From positions 13,707,135 to 13,771,134 of the forward strand of contig NC_052505.1 of the NCBI RefSeq assembly GCF_014356525.2: a stretch of 64,000 nt of DNA, given 5' to 3'. Positions 35,684 through 50,600 of the stretch are shown in pieces. Made by a program: the position numbers and the translations under genes. Below the pieces are notes generated by a model. The model saw nothing but the letters and a program-made list of their open reading frames with translations. It was not told where the DNA came from and ran no database searches. The stretch comes from Nilaparvata lugens (Eukaryota; Arthropoda; Insecta; Hemiptera; Delphacidae). Every line of letters begins with the position of its first letter. Position 1 is the first letter of the stretch.

Positions 35684-38600
35684 CAATACCCAAAAACCAC
35701 TTTTTTGGACTCAGGGGACCTTGAAACGTATAGAAATTTAGAAATTGGGGTACCTTAATTTTTTCGGAAAGCAGTACTTTCCTTACCTATGGTAATAGGG
35801 CAAGGAAAGTAAAACTACTAGAACTATCGGCTTGAGTTGACAGTGAAATTTGGAACATTGACTCCCTGTACTATGGCATATATAATGTTTTTTCTCTATG
35901 TTTCTATTCACTCTACTTCTCTTAACTATATCCTCCATATTTTATAGTAAGAGTCACGTTATATAAAGTCAGTTATATCAATATAGGGATGCCGATTCTG
36001 TGTTACCACATCCTTCTTCTTCGAATTTTAAAGTCTGTGAATGTGAATTCTCTGTCTTGTCACTTCCTTTTATAGAAGATAGCTGATACCGGTACCATAT
36101 GATGTAATATTAACTGTTCATTCTTGTCTAAAATAATAAATTATATTTTATTCGTCAAGAATATATATATAACAGCTGACAAAGAAATATTCCTTTTTTA
36201 ATTGCGCGTCGACGTATATACAAGGTTTTTGGAAATTTTGCATTTCAAAGATAATATAAAAAGGAAAAAGGAGCCTGCTTCATACGCCAATATTAGAGTA
36301 AAAATCAGACTATAGAATTATTCATCATAAATCAGCTGACAAGTGATTACACAGATGTGTGGAGAAGCCAGTCTATTGCTGTATTTACAAAAGGTCTACA
36401 GTTTCAATCAGGTACTTGTGGATGAGAATACTGCGTGAGGTCTACTGTTCACAGAACTACTAGTAAACTTAGTTCATGTTTGAATTTGTATCCCATAAAT
36501 GATTAATGAATAATCCACTTGTCAGCTTATTGATTATGAATAATGCTATAGTCTGATCATGTCTTCAAAGTAGATTATATATATAGTGATATCAGAGTAT
36601 GGAGGAATTCCTTTTCTTTTCATATTATCCTTAAAATGCAAAATTTCAAAAAACCTTGTTTATACATCGACGCGCTGTTGAAAAAAGAATATTTCTGCCA
36701 AATCTCATCGAATATTATCAACGCGTTTGGCCGTAATCGCGTTACATACAGACAGACAAAAGCAAATCTAGTTGAAACATAGACTTCACTACGTTCGGTC
36801 AATTATCTAAAGACATGGCATATTTAACGTCACATTAGATTTATCTCCCCAATTGAAATTATATATTTATTACAATAACATATATATTTATTACAATTTG
36901 AACTAGTTGATAATTTCTGTCTCTGATTTGTTAGGAACAGCTCTGCTGGGCTCTAAAGCAGCTATGGCTTGCACAGTGGCTGTGGAAAGTGTGATTGTAG
37001 AGCATTATAACGACCAGCTCAGGGTTTTGATGGACGATCCAGAGAAAAACAAAGAACTATTGCAGGTAATAGTTATTATAAAGTGTTATTATTCGTTCAA
37101 GGCTATACAACAGACTAAAAACAAAACATTTTACTGCTTATACAGAGTGTCCCACCAAGGTTGTAACAGCCGTTGACCATAGATTCTACTCAACATTTCT
37201 GACAAAAAATGTTCGGTAATTTTTTTTCCTATCGACCTTAGTTTTCGAGATATAACGATTTTTCGATATTTTCAGAATATGCCTACTTCCGGTCATTATA
37301 TACCCAATAACTCGAAAACCACTTGTCGAATTTCAATTTCAAGGGTATTGTTGGAAAGAGAAAAACATTTCAAACAAGATTAATGTGATTTTATTCGTTG
37401 TAAGATATTTTGTAGTTTTTTATTAGTGCTTAAAAAATGCTATTCTTCAAATTCAAAGTGAAATTTCAAACCGTTTTTTCTCCGGGTGATTATAGTGGTT
37501 TCAATATTTCAAAAACTTCTCCATTTCATTAGCTTTCGAATGAGTATAAATTCAAAAAGGTAAGTTCCATGATAAAGTGTTCAAAACTGCTAATATCTGG
37601 AATGAACACCTTCAAAATGAGGAAATTCACAAACAGCAAGCATCAAGTGGTGATCAGCTGAAATCACCTGATTTCTCTGTGACAATATTCACAAGTTTTA
37701 ATCAATACTTTAATATTCTACAATGATATGACTTTTTCAATGACTTGCATTATTTCCCTAAGGGTGAAATCACCTGATTATTGCATTATTTTCTGTAGCA
37801 TATAGCCTATATAACCTTAAAAAGGTTTGAATTTGAAGAATAGCATTTTTTCAAGTTTAAGCCCTAATAAAAACTACAAAATATCTTACAACAAATAAAA
37901 TTACATTAATCTTGTTTGAAATGTTTTTCTCTTTCCAACAATACCCTTGAAAATGAAATTCGATAAGTAGTTTTCGAGTTATTGAGTATTTAATGACCAG
38001 AAGTAGGCATATTCTGAAAATATCGAAAAATCGATATATCTCGAAAACTAAGGTCGATAGGAAAAAAGTTTACTGAACAATTTTTGTGAGAAATGTCGAG
38101 TAGAATCTATGGTTAACGGCTGTTAGAACCTTGGTGGGACACCCTGTATATGGGTTGAGTCATTTTTCACTTCACAAATTAGAGCCGGTTTCCGAGCTCG
38201 GGATTTAGCTAAGTTCTAGACATTAACAGTTGGAGTCAGAAAATTGGCTTTCCGAAACGGAGCATAGTCGTAGTGTTTACAATAATCTTTATTTTCTCAT
38301 TTCTATAATTGGAAAAGTTTTTCCTTGACGGAATTAAACATTTCTAAATAATTCAAAATAGCCAAAACTTTACATTATTTTCTCTTTATTTTATTTAGTG
38401 TTCAATTTTCTAGTTTTTTAAATTTAATTTAAACGTGGACTGTGACTACGTCCCGTTTCGGAAAGCCAATTTTCTGACTCCAGCTGTTTAAAGTCTAGAA
38501 CTTAGCTAAATCCCGAGCTCGGAAACCGGCCCTAAATGTATTTGAATAAAGAATATTCTATTGTGAGAGATCAATTATTATTCTTTATTTATTCCACCTC

Positions 38601-41600
38601 CAAATAAACTGATGTTTTGAAAAAAATAAAATTATTAATCTACGTATCTGTTTATCATTTTAATAGTTATTGATCTATCCAACTATATGTTCATTGCTCA
38701 TTCATTCAACTATTTATCTATCCAATATCGTGGCACCGAGCTTCGCTCGCTATTTATTTATAAACTATTGATAAACAGAACACAATTCTTTAAAATAATT
38801 GGAAAAGGATTAACAGGCATAGCCCAAAACTGTTTCTTCCCCGCATTTTGATTTATAACTATAAATAGTCCAGAAAGTAGGTTATGTTCCATACACTTGA
38901 ATTCAGGTCCAATTTTCAGTCCAAACATGTAAAAACAAAAAAGTTCTAATTTAGATTATTTACTAACCAAATTGAATAACAAAATAACACTCACTAATCA
39001 CTGTTAAATAATGATTAACTTTGAATATTATGATATACCATCTCATGTCAACAAATCAGATTATTTTGATCGAGTCAATTAAAATTTCTAGATTTCTTGA
39101 GAGATACGGTGAGCTAATAATTGATTACACAGCTGATCTCCCACACAGGCATACGCATCTTCTGTTATCGACAGACGACGAAATTATCATCAGTTTTTCC
39201 AAGAAGAAATTATTATCCTTTTCATGTCCTTTAGCGAGTTTTACCAGGGATGAGACCTAGTGCAATCGAATTTTTAAATGATAAACCTACTATTTTTCAA
39301 ATTTCGTGAAAATCGTTAGAGCCGTTTTCGAGATTCGTTGAACATGATATAAAAATATAAACAGATATACAGAAATTGCTCGCTTAATATAATAGGATTA
39401 ATAAATTCAACTATTCATCAGCTGTTCAATCAATCATTTATCTATAATTTATTTAATTAATTTAAATATTTTTAATTGCAGGTGATACAGAAATTCCGGG
39501 ATGATGAGCAAGAACATCACGACACTGGACTAGACCATGGGGCGGAGCAAGCCCCTTTCTACAAAGCTTTAACCGAAGTCATTAAAATAGGCTGCAAAGC
39601 AGCTATCACTGTTTCAAAACAGATCTAAACTAATAATATTAATCTAGATTGACAGATCTATATTTGTAATATTAATTTAGATTCACTAATAGAGTACCTG
39701 TTGTTTGTGCAGATTAGTAAAGTTATTGAGTTGTTACTTTTTATACCAATTGTTATATGATTAGGCTTAATTGTAATTAATAAACAGAGTATTATTGAAG
39801 ACCCAGTTTCTTATTTTTAGCACTATATAGTGAGGTCCTCATTATAATGGCAGTATTTGATTGATATTAGTGTTGGTATCCTTGTCTATCATTAGACAAA
39901 GCAGGTAGCGCTATCGTTTTTCAACTCCGCAAAGTTGTCAGATCGTTTTTGAACGATCTAGAAATGTAATTAACAAAATATATTCTATGTTTCCTGGATA
40001 TTGGGAGATTGCATTTTATAAAACATAATTTTCCCCAGAGCAGAGTACGGCTTACCTCTAGTATAGTAATAGAATAATCAACAATTACTACAGATGGAAA
40101 TTACTGAGATATTGCAATTATTCAAATGCTAATGAATTAATTATTATTATTAAACGAAAATCCAAATTAAATGCTGTAATTCACCCCGAAGACTTCTGCT
40201 ACTGCAAATATTGACAACTGGGTAAACAGCTTGATAGAAATTCGATGAGTGCTACTATTCAAAAAATATTTTTTTAATTTTATTTTTTTCTGAATAATAG
40301 CACTAATCGAATTTCCATCAAGCTGTTTACCCTGTTGTCAATATTTGAAGTAGCAGAAGTCTTCGGGGTGAATTACAGCATTTAATTTGGATTTTCGTTT
40401 AATAATAATAATCAACAATTACTTCTATCAATAGAACATCACTACCTTTTAGACATTGGCTTACTACTATCATAGAGAAAAAATAGCGTAAGTAGATATC
40501 CCATGGTATAGGGCGTTTATGTCGCAACTTTTACTGTTATCTCAAGCCGATTACTGTCGATTATTGTCGATTTTTACTGTTTTGACCGGGTAAGAGTTTA
40601 TGAACGGCACAATATGATAGACTACCAGCGTCATAAAGCTTCACAGGAGAGAATTACGTGGACTATCAGCTTGAGATAACAGTAAAAGTTGCGACATAAA
40701 CGCCCTATACCATGGAATATCTACTTATGTATTGTTTCTCTATGCTACTATCAAAATTCGGATAGGAAACAGTTTTGGGCTAGGCCTGTTAGTCTTTTTC
40801 TAATCATGTATTTGATTTTTGCATTGGTCCGCCTAATAAAGAGTATTTTCATTTTCCGAGTATTTTCAATGTAAATGAATAAATGATCACTAGCTTTCAG
40901 TACAATATTACCATACCGTACTTGGTTGATAAATTCATGTCATCTGAGAAAGCACTATCTGAATCAAGTTCCTCAAATTTTCATTATAAACATACACTGT
41001 AGCACAGCTTCAAGTTTTATTTATTTATTTATTCGTGAACAAAATCACAAATCATATAAATATGGAAGAAACAACAGGCTTGGCCCAAATCTATTCCATT
41101 CCCAAATTTTGATAAATTAATAAAATTACCAAAAAATAGGTTATGTTTCTACTGTAAAACGTTCAAGATTTCAAGAGAAATGAAAAATCTTCATTAGGCG
41201 GAGTTAGGACTAAACAAAGTCAAGAGATATCTTCTTATCAGGTTTTTAAGAATATTATTAACTACGATCACAAACCATCATAGGATGTAGATTGAACAAT
41301 AATTTTGTTACAAAATTTCCAGGAAAACTTGTTGCTTAGACCACAAACTAAAATGGGATTCATAGTATGTAGATAGTAGGTAGTTTCCGTTTTTTTTTGT
41401 TGTAATTTCCTGTGTCGTTTTACCAAAGGATGTGTGATTTGGAACGAGGATAAATTTTGAAAGCATTATTTATATAAAAGGAACACTCTCCAAAAAAGTG
41501 TCTGTGCTCGCAAGATCGAAGATGTGCCGAGTGATGAATCGCGGATTGGCAGTGGTTCTTCTGTTCATATTGTCAGGTGAGATTTGTCGATTTTTATCCT

Positions 41601-44600
41601 TTACAATAAAATATCTTGGTTCACGATTAATAAGACGCTTTTAACATCAAAAACTTATCATATATTTGCTGGGTAATAGAGTATTTTTGAGACTTTACTG
41701 AGGGTAAAACAACATTTTATAGTGTTTGAAATTATGTCAGGCAATTTGAAAAGGAACAGAAACTTCGAGATTTTTGGTGCACTATATAGGCCTAAGAAGT
41801 ACAAGGGTTTGCCGATCAACTTTTTAAAATGACTTTTTAGTTATCACTCGTTGCAAGAAAAACTTCCTCCTAAATCATTAGAAGTAATTTTTTCTTTGAT
41901 CAATTTTGTGTACGGTACCGTATACATTATAACTATAGGACTATTTGTTTCCTTGTATTAGGCCAAAAATCAATCAACTCTCTACCTCCATCACCCTCCA
42001 TAGTTGACAAAATATTTTAAGAGAAATATCAAATAAATATTTTGAATTTAAAAACTCGTTACCTGTCGGAACATCAAATCAAATTAGTTGAGAGCAGTCA
42101 TATTGATCTCTCAACATATTAAAAATCCACGGAATATGAGGTATTCCAGTAGGCCTATTCTATGATCTTTTTAAAGAAAATTGTGATTTTGTAGAACTAG
42201 ATTTGTAAAGTTTATAAACTCATAATTTATACTAGTTACAATAAGTGACAAGAAATATTTTTCATAACTGTTGGCTACATTGTAATCCATTGAATAATGG
42301 ATTAAGAATAATAATATTCAAAACCTATATAATTAATTGAATGATGGACTAATTTGACAAATTCATCCAGCTCTCAAGTAGTCCTATAAGGAGATGATGT
42401 CCGTGAAAACAACTATGATTATATGATAATATCAGTAGGTATTCTATTTTTCCATTAATTACACATTTGAATAAAAAAATGAGTGGTATGTAGGTTTACT
42501 TTTCATGATTATCTAAGACAAAAGTTGATGGAATAGATAATAATGATAATAATATATTTTATTGTAAAATAATAACTTAGGTATCTATACTCCCCCACAC
42601 TTATTATTTCATTGTTAAATCTCTCATTGTCTTTCAAGATGAATGAACGGTGTTTAAAAAATTCCAAATTCAAGAAACAGACTAGAGACATCAAGTTAAA
42701 ATTCTTGTATTTATTCATTCATAAGTTTTTGCAATATATTTTTCATATTGTTAATATCTGGAAGTATCAATGAAACAGAAGCAAATTTATCAAGTACCTT
42801 TCTATTTGATCAAACACAAATACCTAGTTTCAACTCTTCAAGAGTTGATTATCAAGTGTTATGATTTACAATTGGAATGTAAATGTAAGAATTTACACTT
42901 GAAAATTAGTGAATAAAGAATTTATGAAAATTAGCTCTTGAAGAGTTGAAACTAGTTGTGTTGTAATAAAAGGGTACTTGATAGCGTTTATTGTGTTTCA
43001 ATCATTCAAGTAGTCCTGAAAAGAAAAGTGAGTCTCATGTTTCAATTCAAAAATTAATTTATTTCACCAAAGTTGGCTCTAAACCTTTCAGACTATCTCT
43101 TTACCCCATCGAAAACGATAAAAAATTTCCAGCTACCATTTCAAGGTTCTTTCGAACACTAAGAAGGATGGGAAAATCGATGAAACTCTTATCAAGGATT
43201 TGGGTAATCTCCTTTCTTAGTATTGATGTTTTTGGAGATGAAAAATGTAGAACGATTAGCAAAACTGCTTCCCGGTGGTTCGGAACCCTCCTAAAAGTAA
43301 AGGTCCACTCATCTCTCATCATCATCCGTCTCATTACCCACGCACAATCTTAGAGCTCATATGTGTACATTATACTGTAGATGTATGTTGTACCATAGAT
43401 GATAGTTTATGTTCCAAAGTTCAAGCTGACTACTGTCTATCGTTACTGTGTTGGATGGGTGAGTGTGTTAAGGTGCGTACAGATATACGCGCCTCCAACC
43501 CGCTCCGCCCTCGTTCCGCCATCGCTCCGCACTCGCACCGATCATGAACTTTACGGGAGATGTTAGCTCTTCTTGTGTTCCACTCTTGCTCCCCGGTCGA
43601 TCATCAATCGATCTGCTCGAGTGACGTTCGATTGCGGAGCAGAGCGAAAGTCTGTACGCACCTTAAGAACGGCACAGTATGAGAGACTACCAGCATCACA
43701 TAGCTACGCGAAAAATATCTACTAAGACTATCAGCTTGATTAACAGTGGAATTTGGAGCATAAACGATAAACTATGGGATATTCAAAATTCAAATTCAAA
43801 TTTATTCACACTCATAAATACATATACAGAAACCAAATAGAGTCTAGCTTTATTACTATTAGCTTTACTATTATTAGCTTTACTTATTTATTAGCTTTTT
43901 TACTATTACTTACAATCTATTATTAAATTTTAGATGGATTATTGTTGTATTTGTCAAGCTAGACTCTATTTGGTTTCTGTATATGTATTTATGAGTGTGA
44001 ATAAATTTGAATTTGATATCTTCTTGTGCTATATTTTCTCCATGATCATACTAACCGAAAAAAACTCATTTTCAGATTCAGTAGCAGAATCAGCAGAAGT
44101 GATCCAAAATGGATTGGGAAAGCTAAAGTTTACTTCCTTCCAATCTTGCACGATTCCTGAGTCGAAAGAATACTACTACACCTCATTTGATGGAACAAAA
44201 CGATTTCTTCCGAAAACTGACAAAATAGATGGCAACGGTCAGCAAGCGGTTAGGGTCAAATGTTTCGAGTCCTCCAAGCAAAGCAAAGCATCAGATGTGG
44301 TTGTTTGTTTCAATGGAGAATGGTTTCCCAGTGACCACGGCTGTGTGACTAGATCTTGCGATCCAGTTGCTAATACGACTTCAACCAACTACACGTGCAC
44401 TACAGCCGAGGGTAGAGACATCGCTTGTGACACACCGGTCCCGATCAACTCCAAAATCACCATTCACTGTTCACACTGGAGATATATGAACCCCAACCCC
44501 AAAAACACTAGCAAGTTATGTTTGGAAGATGGAAGATGGGAGAAGTGGGACACTTGCATACTTGAATGTGGTGGAACACTTGTCAAGCCCCTTGACGACT

Positions 44601-47600
44601 TATCAGAAATAGCACTCTACCAGAACCCCTGGCATGTTATCATTTATCGTTTGGAAGATAGCAAATGGACTGAGAAGTGTGTAGGCACAATTCTCAATAA
44701 TTACATGATCATCACTGCTCATATTTGTTTTGATTTTATGTCATTTGAAGCAAAATCAGCGAAAGTTGCAGTAGGACAGTACTACAGAGATTTCGAAACA
44801 GCACAGTCCTTATCTCGCATTTATGATGTAGTTTTGAGTCCGGTTATGTTTAGTCCGTTGTATGAAATGTCACCCCTTGTCATAATCATGACTGAGACCT
44901 ATATACATTACACTGACACAGTCGTCAATGCGTGTTTCAACTTCAAACCAGTGGGAGAAATTGATAGACTTCTATGGAAAAATCCAATAGAATGGCGAAT
45001 TGCGATTTTGAGAAAAGACTCAGGATCTACTTTAAAGGAAACAGAAAATATGTTGGTTGCTTCCAATTCAGAATGCCTGTCTAAATATGCCGATCAATTG
45101 AAAGGAAAACGACTACGTTCTGACCAGTTCTGTGCCGTTTTTAAAAGTCAAAGACAATTCAATACCACCGACATTGGAGCGGGTCTCATGTCTCTTGTCA
45201 TATCACGGGGTAAGTCGAAGCGCTTCTACTTGAGAGGAATATTGGACGGTTCAAGTGAAGATGGTGGAGTTTTAACTTTTACCGATATTTGGAGCATGGA
45301 TAACCAGATTTTTCTCCACTCAGCTATAAATGAATTCAGAGAAACACATGAGCATGATACTGGTTAAAAAAACGTTTTACTGATTTTTACTTTTTATGGT
45401 ACTACCTATCTATTTAATTATACAAAGCATTGGTGAGGCCTGTGGTGAGTTACGGATCGGAAACATGGGTGCTTACAGCTGGAGATGTGCAAAGATTGAG
45501 AGTTTTTGAAAGGAAGGTAGTGAGAAGAATCATGGGTCCTGTTTTTGAGAATGGTCTTTGGAGAGGAAGAAAAAATTTGGAAATAGAGCAGTTCTTAAAC
45601 AATGAAAACATTGTGCGGTTTATTAAAGCTGGCAGAATAAGATGGATGGGACATATGGTGAGAATGGGAGATGAAAGAGTAGTGAAATGTATATGGAAGG
45701 ACAGGATATATAACAGAAGAAGAAAAGGTCGACCGAGAAATAGATGGACGGATGATGTGGAACGAGATCTGAGAACGAAGGAGTTCGTAACTGGAGGGGG
45801 CAGGCCGAGGATCGTGACAGATGGAGAGGCTATGTGAGGGAGGCCAAGGGTTGCAAAGACCTGTAGAGCTGAGGAGTAAGTAAGGTACTATCAAGCTATC
45901 AAATAAAAAAGTTTTCTCTTAATTTTATTTCCGATCATTAACCTTTTGAGATATGAGCGTCTAAAGTTTACATTTTTGATATATATAATTTCAAATTCGG
46001 TAAAAGATGAATTCATGAAATTTTGAGGATAAATTCTTCATGGTATCGTTGATTGAATAAAACGGAAATTTCCTGAAAATATCAATTTTTGAGGAAGATA
46101 TTTCTTTTATAAAACATGACCAAATATAATTCAATCTTGTAACAAAAATAGCACAAATGATCGTGGCATTTAACCGGGATGAAAAGTTAACAGACTTTTG
46201 TAAAACCGGGAGTTAAATTTTGAATATATGTGATAACATAGTTTCATTTCCGATTTTAATAATAATAGCTTTATTGACATTCATGAAATGAACAAAAGCC
46301 TCTCAATTGAGGTAATTTTTGGTTGGCAGTTACTAAAAAAAAACATCCAGAAATAACAAAATTTACAATATACAGTCGAACCTCTCTAGAACGAACCTCT
46401 ACTCAACGAAATCCTCTACCCAACGAATTTTTACCTGGTCCCATGACATTTTTGAGTTTTGACCACTTATTTACCTCTTTTTAACGAATTTCGGACCTCT
46501 CAACAACTAAGTTTTCTCTTGACTTCAACATACAAAGTGTAGTGTGTATAGGAAGCAGACGGTTATTTTCAAGGAATTGTTTGGTTTCAGCAGAAAGGTC
46601 AATAGACTAAAAATAATGGCAATTCAGGTAGGAAGAAGATAGGGTGGTAGACAGTCAATAGAGGGTGAAACACATGGCGGAAATTTAATACAAGTTACTG
46701 GAAATTGAATTCCAAGAACTTGTCATTATTGTAGACCAGGCAGGTGAACGACTGGACTTCCCCGTTCTTGCTGTTGTCACAGATTTAAATTCTTTGAACT
46801 GACTATGATGATGATAGCTGTGACGAACCTGAGGAGAAGAATCCGTCAGATCAAGAAGTTCTAGAGGCTTTCAAAATTATCAGGCAAGGATTAAAATTCT
46901 TGAAAAAAACTGAAAAATAGTGTACCAGACATGTCTGACTGTTTGAATAGATGTGAGTCGTTTATTGAACATGATTTTTTATTCAAATGCAAAATTCAAC
47001 CGAAAATTACTCACTTTTGAAAATATAAAACATTAAAAAAATAGGAATGTTGCGTTTTTGTAGTATTTATTGTGAAGTTATTGACAGAATAACCGTATTT
47101 TGCGTTCCATCTAATAGTAGTGTAAAGAGTTGAAAAATATTGCTACAGAGTATGTACTTTGATTACTTTGTAGAGTACTTAGTAGTTAGTACTAAGTACT
47201 AGGTACTTTGTACTCTACTAATAGTACAAATCAAGCTTTCTGAAAATAAATTGGTACTTACTTATTACATTCTATAAATATTTAAAAACATGTTTTTTTA
47301 AACAGCATGAATTTTCAAATTTCCATATTAATATTGGCCTAATAGGTACCCTACCTACGTTCGCGATGATATGTTCTATGTACCATATTCATTTATTTAC
47401 CGCCGTGATACGATATTATAAGATCCATAGGATCGTGGCAGTTTTCTTGACAGAAACTCTCAATAACGAATACCTCTCTGCAGCGAATTTTTTCTCGGGA
47501 TAATCGACTTCGTTATACAGAGGTTCGACTGTATTTACAAATTGTCCTTGATTGTTTGCCACCTTCTCCGATCCGTGGCTGTTGTCGGCCACATATCTCC

Positions 47601-50600
47601 TACACGCTGAGCGATCGCGTCCCTCCATCTAATGGCTGGGTGTTCTCTCGTTCCTCTTCTGTCGCGCGGAATCCATTCGGTCCATATCTTTGCCCAGCGT
47701 TCCGGTGCCATCCTCGTCACGTGTCCTGCCCATTTCCATTTGACGAGATGCGCTTCATTTTGAAGATATTTAATTCTCACCTGCTGCAGAATCTGGGTGT
47801 TTCTGACTCGCTGATTCAACCGTAGACCAAGTATGCTCCTCGACATTTTCGTCTGGGTAGTCTCAAGTCTCCTATCTAGCTGCGATGTTAATGACCAGGT
47901 CTGTGCGTCATATAAATTTGTCAGGTATATGCATTTCCTCAAGACTTTTGATTTCAAGCTGTTTGAGAAGTCACCTTTGAATATTTTTTTCAATGACCAA
48001 TATTTTCTCCATCCTTTGTTTTACCTCCTTCTCAGTTCGGTTATCAAAAGATAGAAGCTGTCCTAAATATTTATACTCCTCGACGTATTCTATATTACCA
48101 CATGTCACCATTACTTTCCTCCTTGTTGAAATTTGTCATCACTCTCGTTTTGTTCACATTCAATTGAAGGCCCATCCTTTCACCGGCCTCTATCAATTCA
48201 TTAAACATTTCTGTCATCTCCTCAGCACTTCCAGCGACCAACATCACATCCTCAGCAAACCGCAAGTTATTCAGTTGGACTCCATTTATCAGCATTCCTC
48301 TGTTCTCCCAATGCAATTGCTGAAAAATATGCTCTTAACAACAGTTGAATATTATTGGTGATAGCGGACAGCCTTGCTTGACGCCTTTTTCCACTTTCCT
48401 ACTTCTTCCTCATCTCTCCAGCTCCACGTAGACCTCACTATTTTCATATAAACTCTCAATTATATCAATATACTCTCTTTCCACTCCAGCTTCCATCAAT
48501 GACTCCCACATCTTGACGTGTTTCAAACTGTCGAAAGCCTTATGAAAATAAACAAATCCCAAATATAGAGGGATTTTATACTCCTGTCATTTCTCTATTA
48601 ACTGATTGGCGGCTTGTAATTGATCAACAGTTGAGAAGCCTGGTCTGAATCCGGCTTGATCTATTGAGTAGTTTTCGTAAACCCTGTTAATTATTCGGTT
48701 TTTTATTATTATTGTAAATATCTTGTACAAGGTTGACGTTAAGGTAATGGGCCGACATTTCCGATTTTACCAATACCTTAATAAACACTAAATTTTGAAT
48801 CTGTGATAACAGTACTATTTCCCGTTTAACCATAACTGCCAGCTGAATTTCTTGTATTTGGCAATAAATTCATAATTCATTATTCAATATGAATCGAGTA
48901 CTGACCTCCCTCGCAGTGCCGGCCCTGAAAGCCAGGCGGACAGCTGCAGACGCCCGGCTGCGTGCAGCTGCCGTTGTTCATGCAGCGTGGATAACAGAGC
49001 GCCGTCTGGCAGTATTGGCCCATGTACCCATCGGGGCACTGGCACATTTTGTCGTGGTTGCACCAGCCGTTGTTCAAGCATTTCTTGTCACATTCCGGAT
49101 CGGGACCTGTGATAAAAATATTCATTCATTGTTATTCACGAATCATTAATAATAAATATTTTTTCACAAAAACCTAACGTCAAAAAATTTTCTTGAAGCC
49201 ATGATGACATGTGTATCATGCATGCATGTTCTACCGTTAGTTGCCAGTCTTTAGTGAGGTCCACGTTATAATAGCAGTGAAGGATTACAAGAACAACTTT
49301 GTTGTTGTTGAAGGAGAAGATAGGAGAACAACTTTGCCGATCCTCTGTCTTGTCAATGCCTTCTATAGACGGTAGCTGATACCTTGGACCAGTTATAGAA
49401 TAGACACGCTGGGAAGTCTAGCCTCTGAAGAGGCTAAAGTGTAAAACAATATAAAAATCTTGAAGTACCCTTTACTTTTTTGAAAACTTTGAAATAGTTC
49501 AACAACTAGTTTTTAAAGAATAAAGGGTACTTCAAGATTTTTATATTGTTTTTATTAATCAATAAACCTGTATCATCTACCGTCTATAGAAGGCATTGAC
49601 AAGACAGAGGATCGGCAAAGTTGTTCTATCAATAAACAATAAACCTGTATCAGCCTTAGACCAGTTATAGAATAGACACAGCCTATTGTATATTCATACT
49701 GAAAGTCGATGAAGCCAACATCTACTGCCATATCTCCAAATCGTGATCTCTCATCATCGGATAGAAAACGTTCAGATTGTGTCTATTTCAGAAGGATGTA
49801 AATTATTATTCATTAAAATGGTAAACTCCAGCTGCGCTCCCGCTGAAATAGACACAATCTGCTATGGAAAACAATGTAAACCAACTCTACAGAAAAGTTT
49901 TCTATCTGATGCTGACGTCACGATTTTTAGGTATAAATTTAATCAAAATCGTTGTAGCCGTTTTCGAGAATATCGCGAAAAACCGTGTTTTTGACAACAT
50001 TTTCGCTATTTTAGCCGCCATCTTTAATTGAATTTGATCGAAATTGTTCGTGTCGGATCCTTATATTGTAAGGACCTGAGGTTCAGGTCATTCCGTTAAT
50101 TGGGAGATGAGATATCGTGTACACTGACGCACATACACACACATACACACATACAGACCAATACTCAAAAATCACTTTTTTGGACTCAGGTGAACTTGAA
50201 TTGTATGGAAATTTACAAATTGGGGTACCTTAATTTTTTTCGGAAATCAATACTTTCCTTACCTATGGTAATAGGGCAAGGAAAGTAAAAGATTTTATTA
50301 AGCAAGAAATTATATTTTTCAATAATTTCATAATGAGTTTTCATAATTAAGATGAAATATTTTGTTAATTAATTATTAATTCTACATTGTTAAAAGACAT
50401 CTGGCAACAGAGCAAAGCGAGAAAGAGATAGCGCTATCCGCTTTGTTGAATGATAGACAAGGATAACAATACCATTGCTAATTCAACACTTCCATTATAA
50501 CGTGGACCTCACTATAGGAATGTTCGTCTGTCACTGAAACTCCATATGAGACTTGAGAAGTGAAAATTGAGACTTGAGTGAGAGTTTCTCACTTCGAGTG

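Noticed and set aside
43934..44075. Apparent N-terminal 47 residues of the 477-codon frame
   Set aside because: This part lies in a LINE-tail inverted repeat, lacks a signal peptide, and a clean spliced alternative exists at 41522.
48889..49149. Plus-strand 86-codon frame
   Set aside because: It is antisense to the shf exon encoding EGF repeats 1-2.
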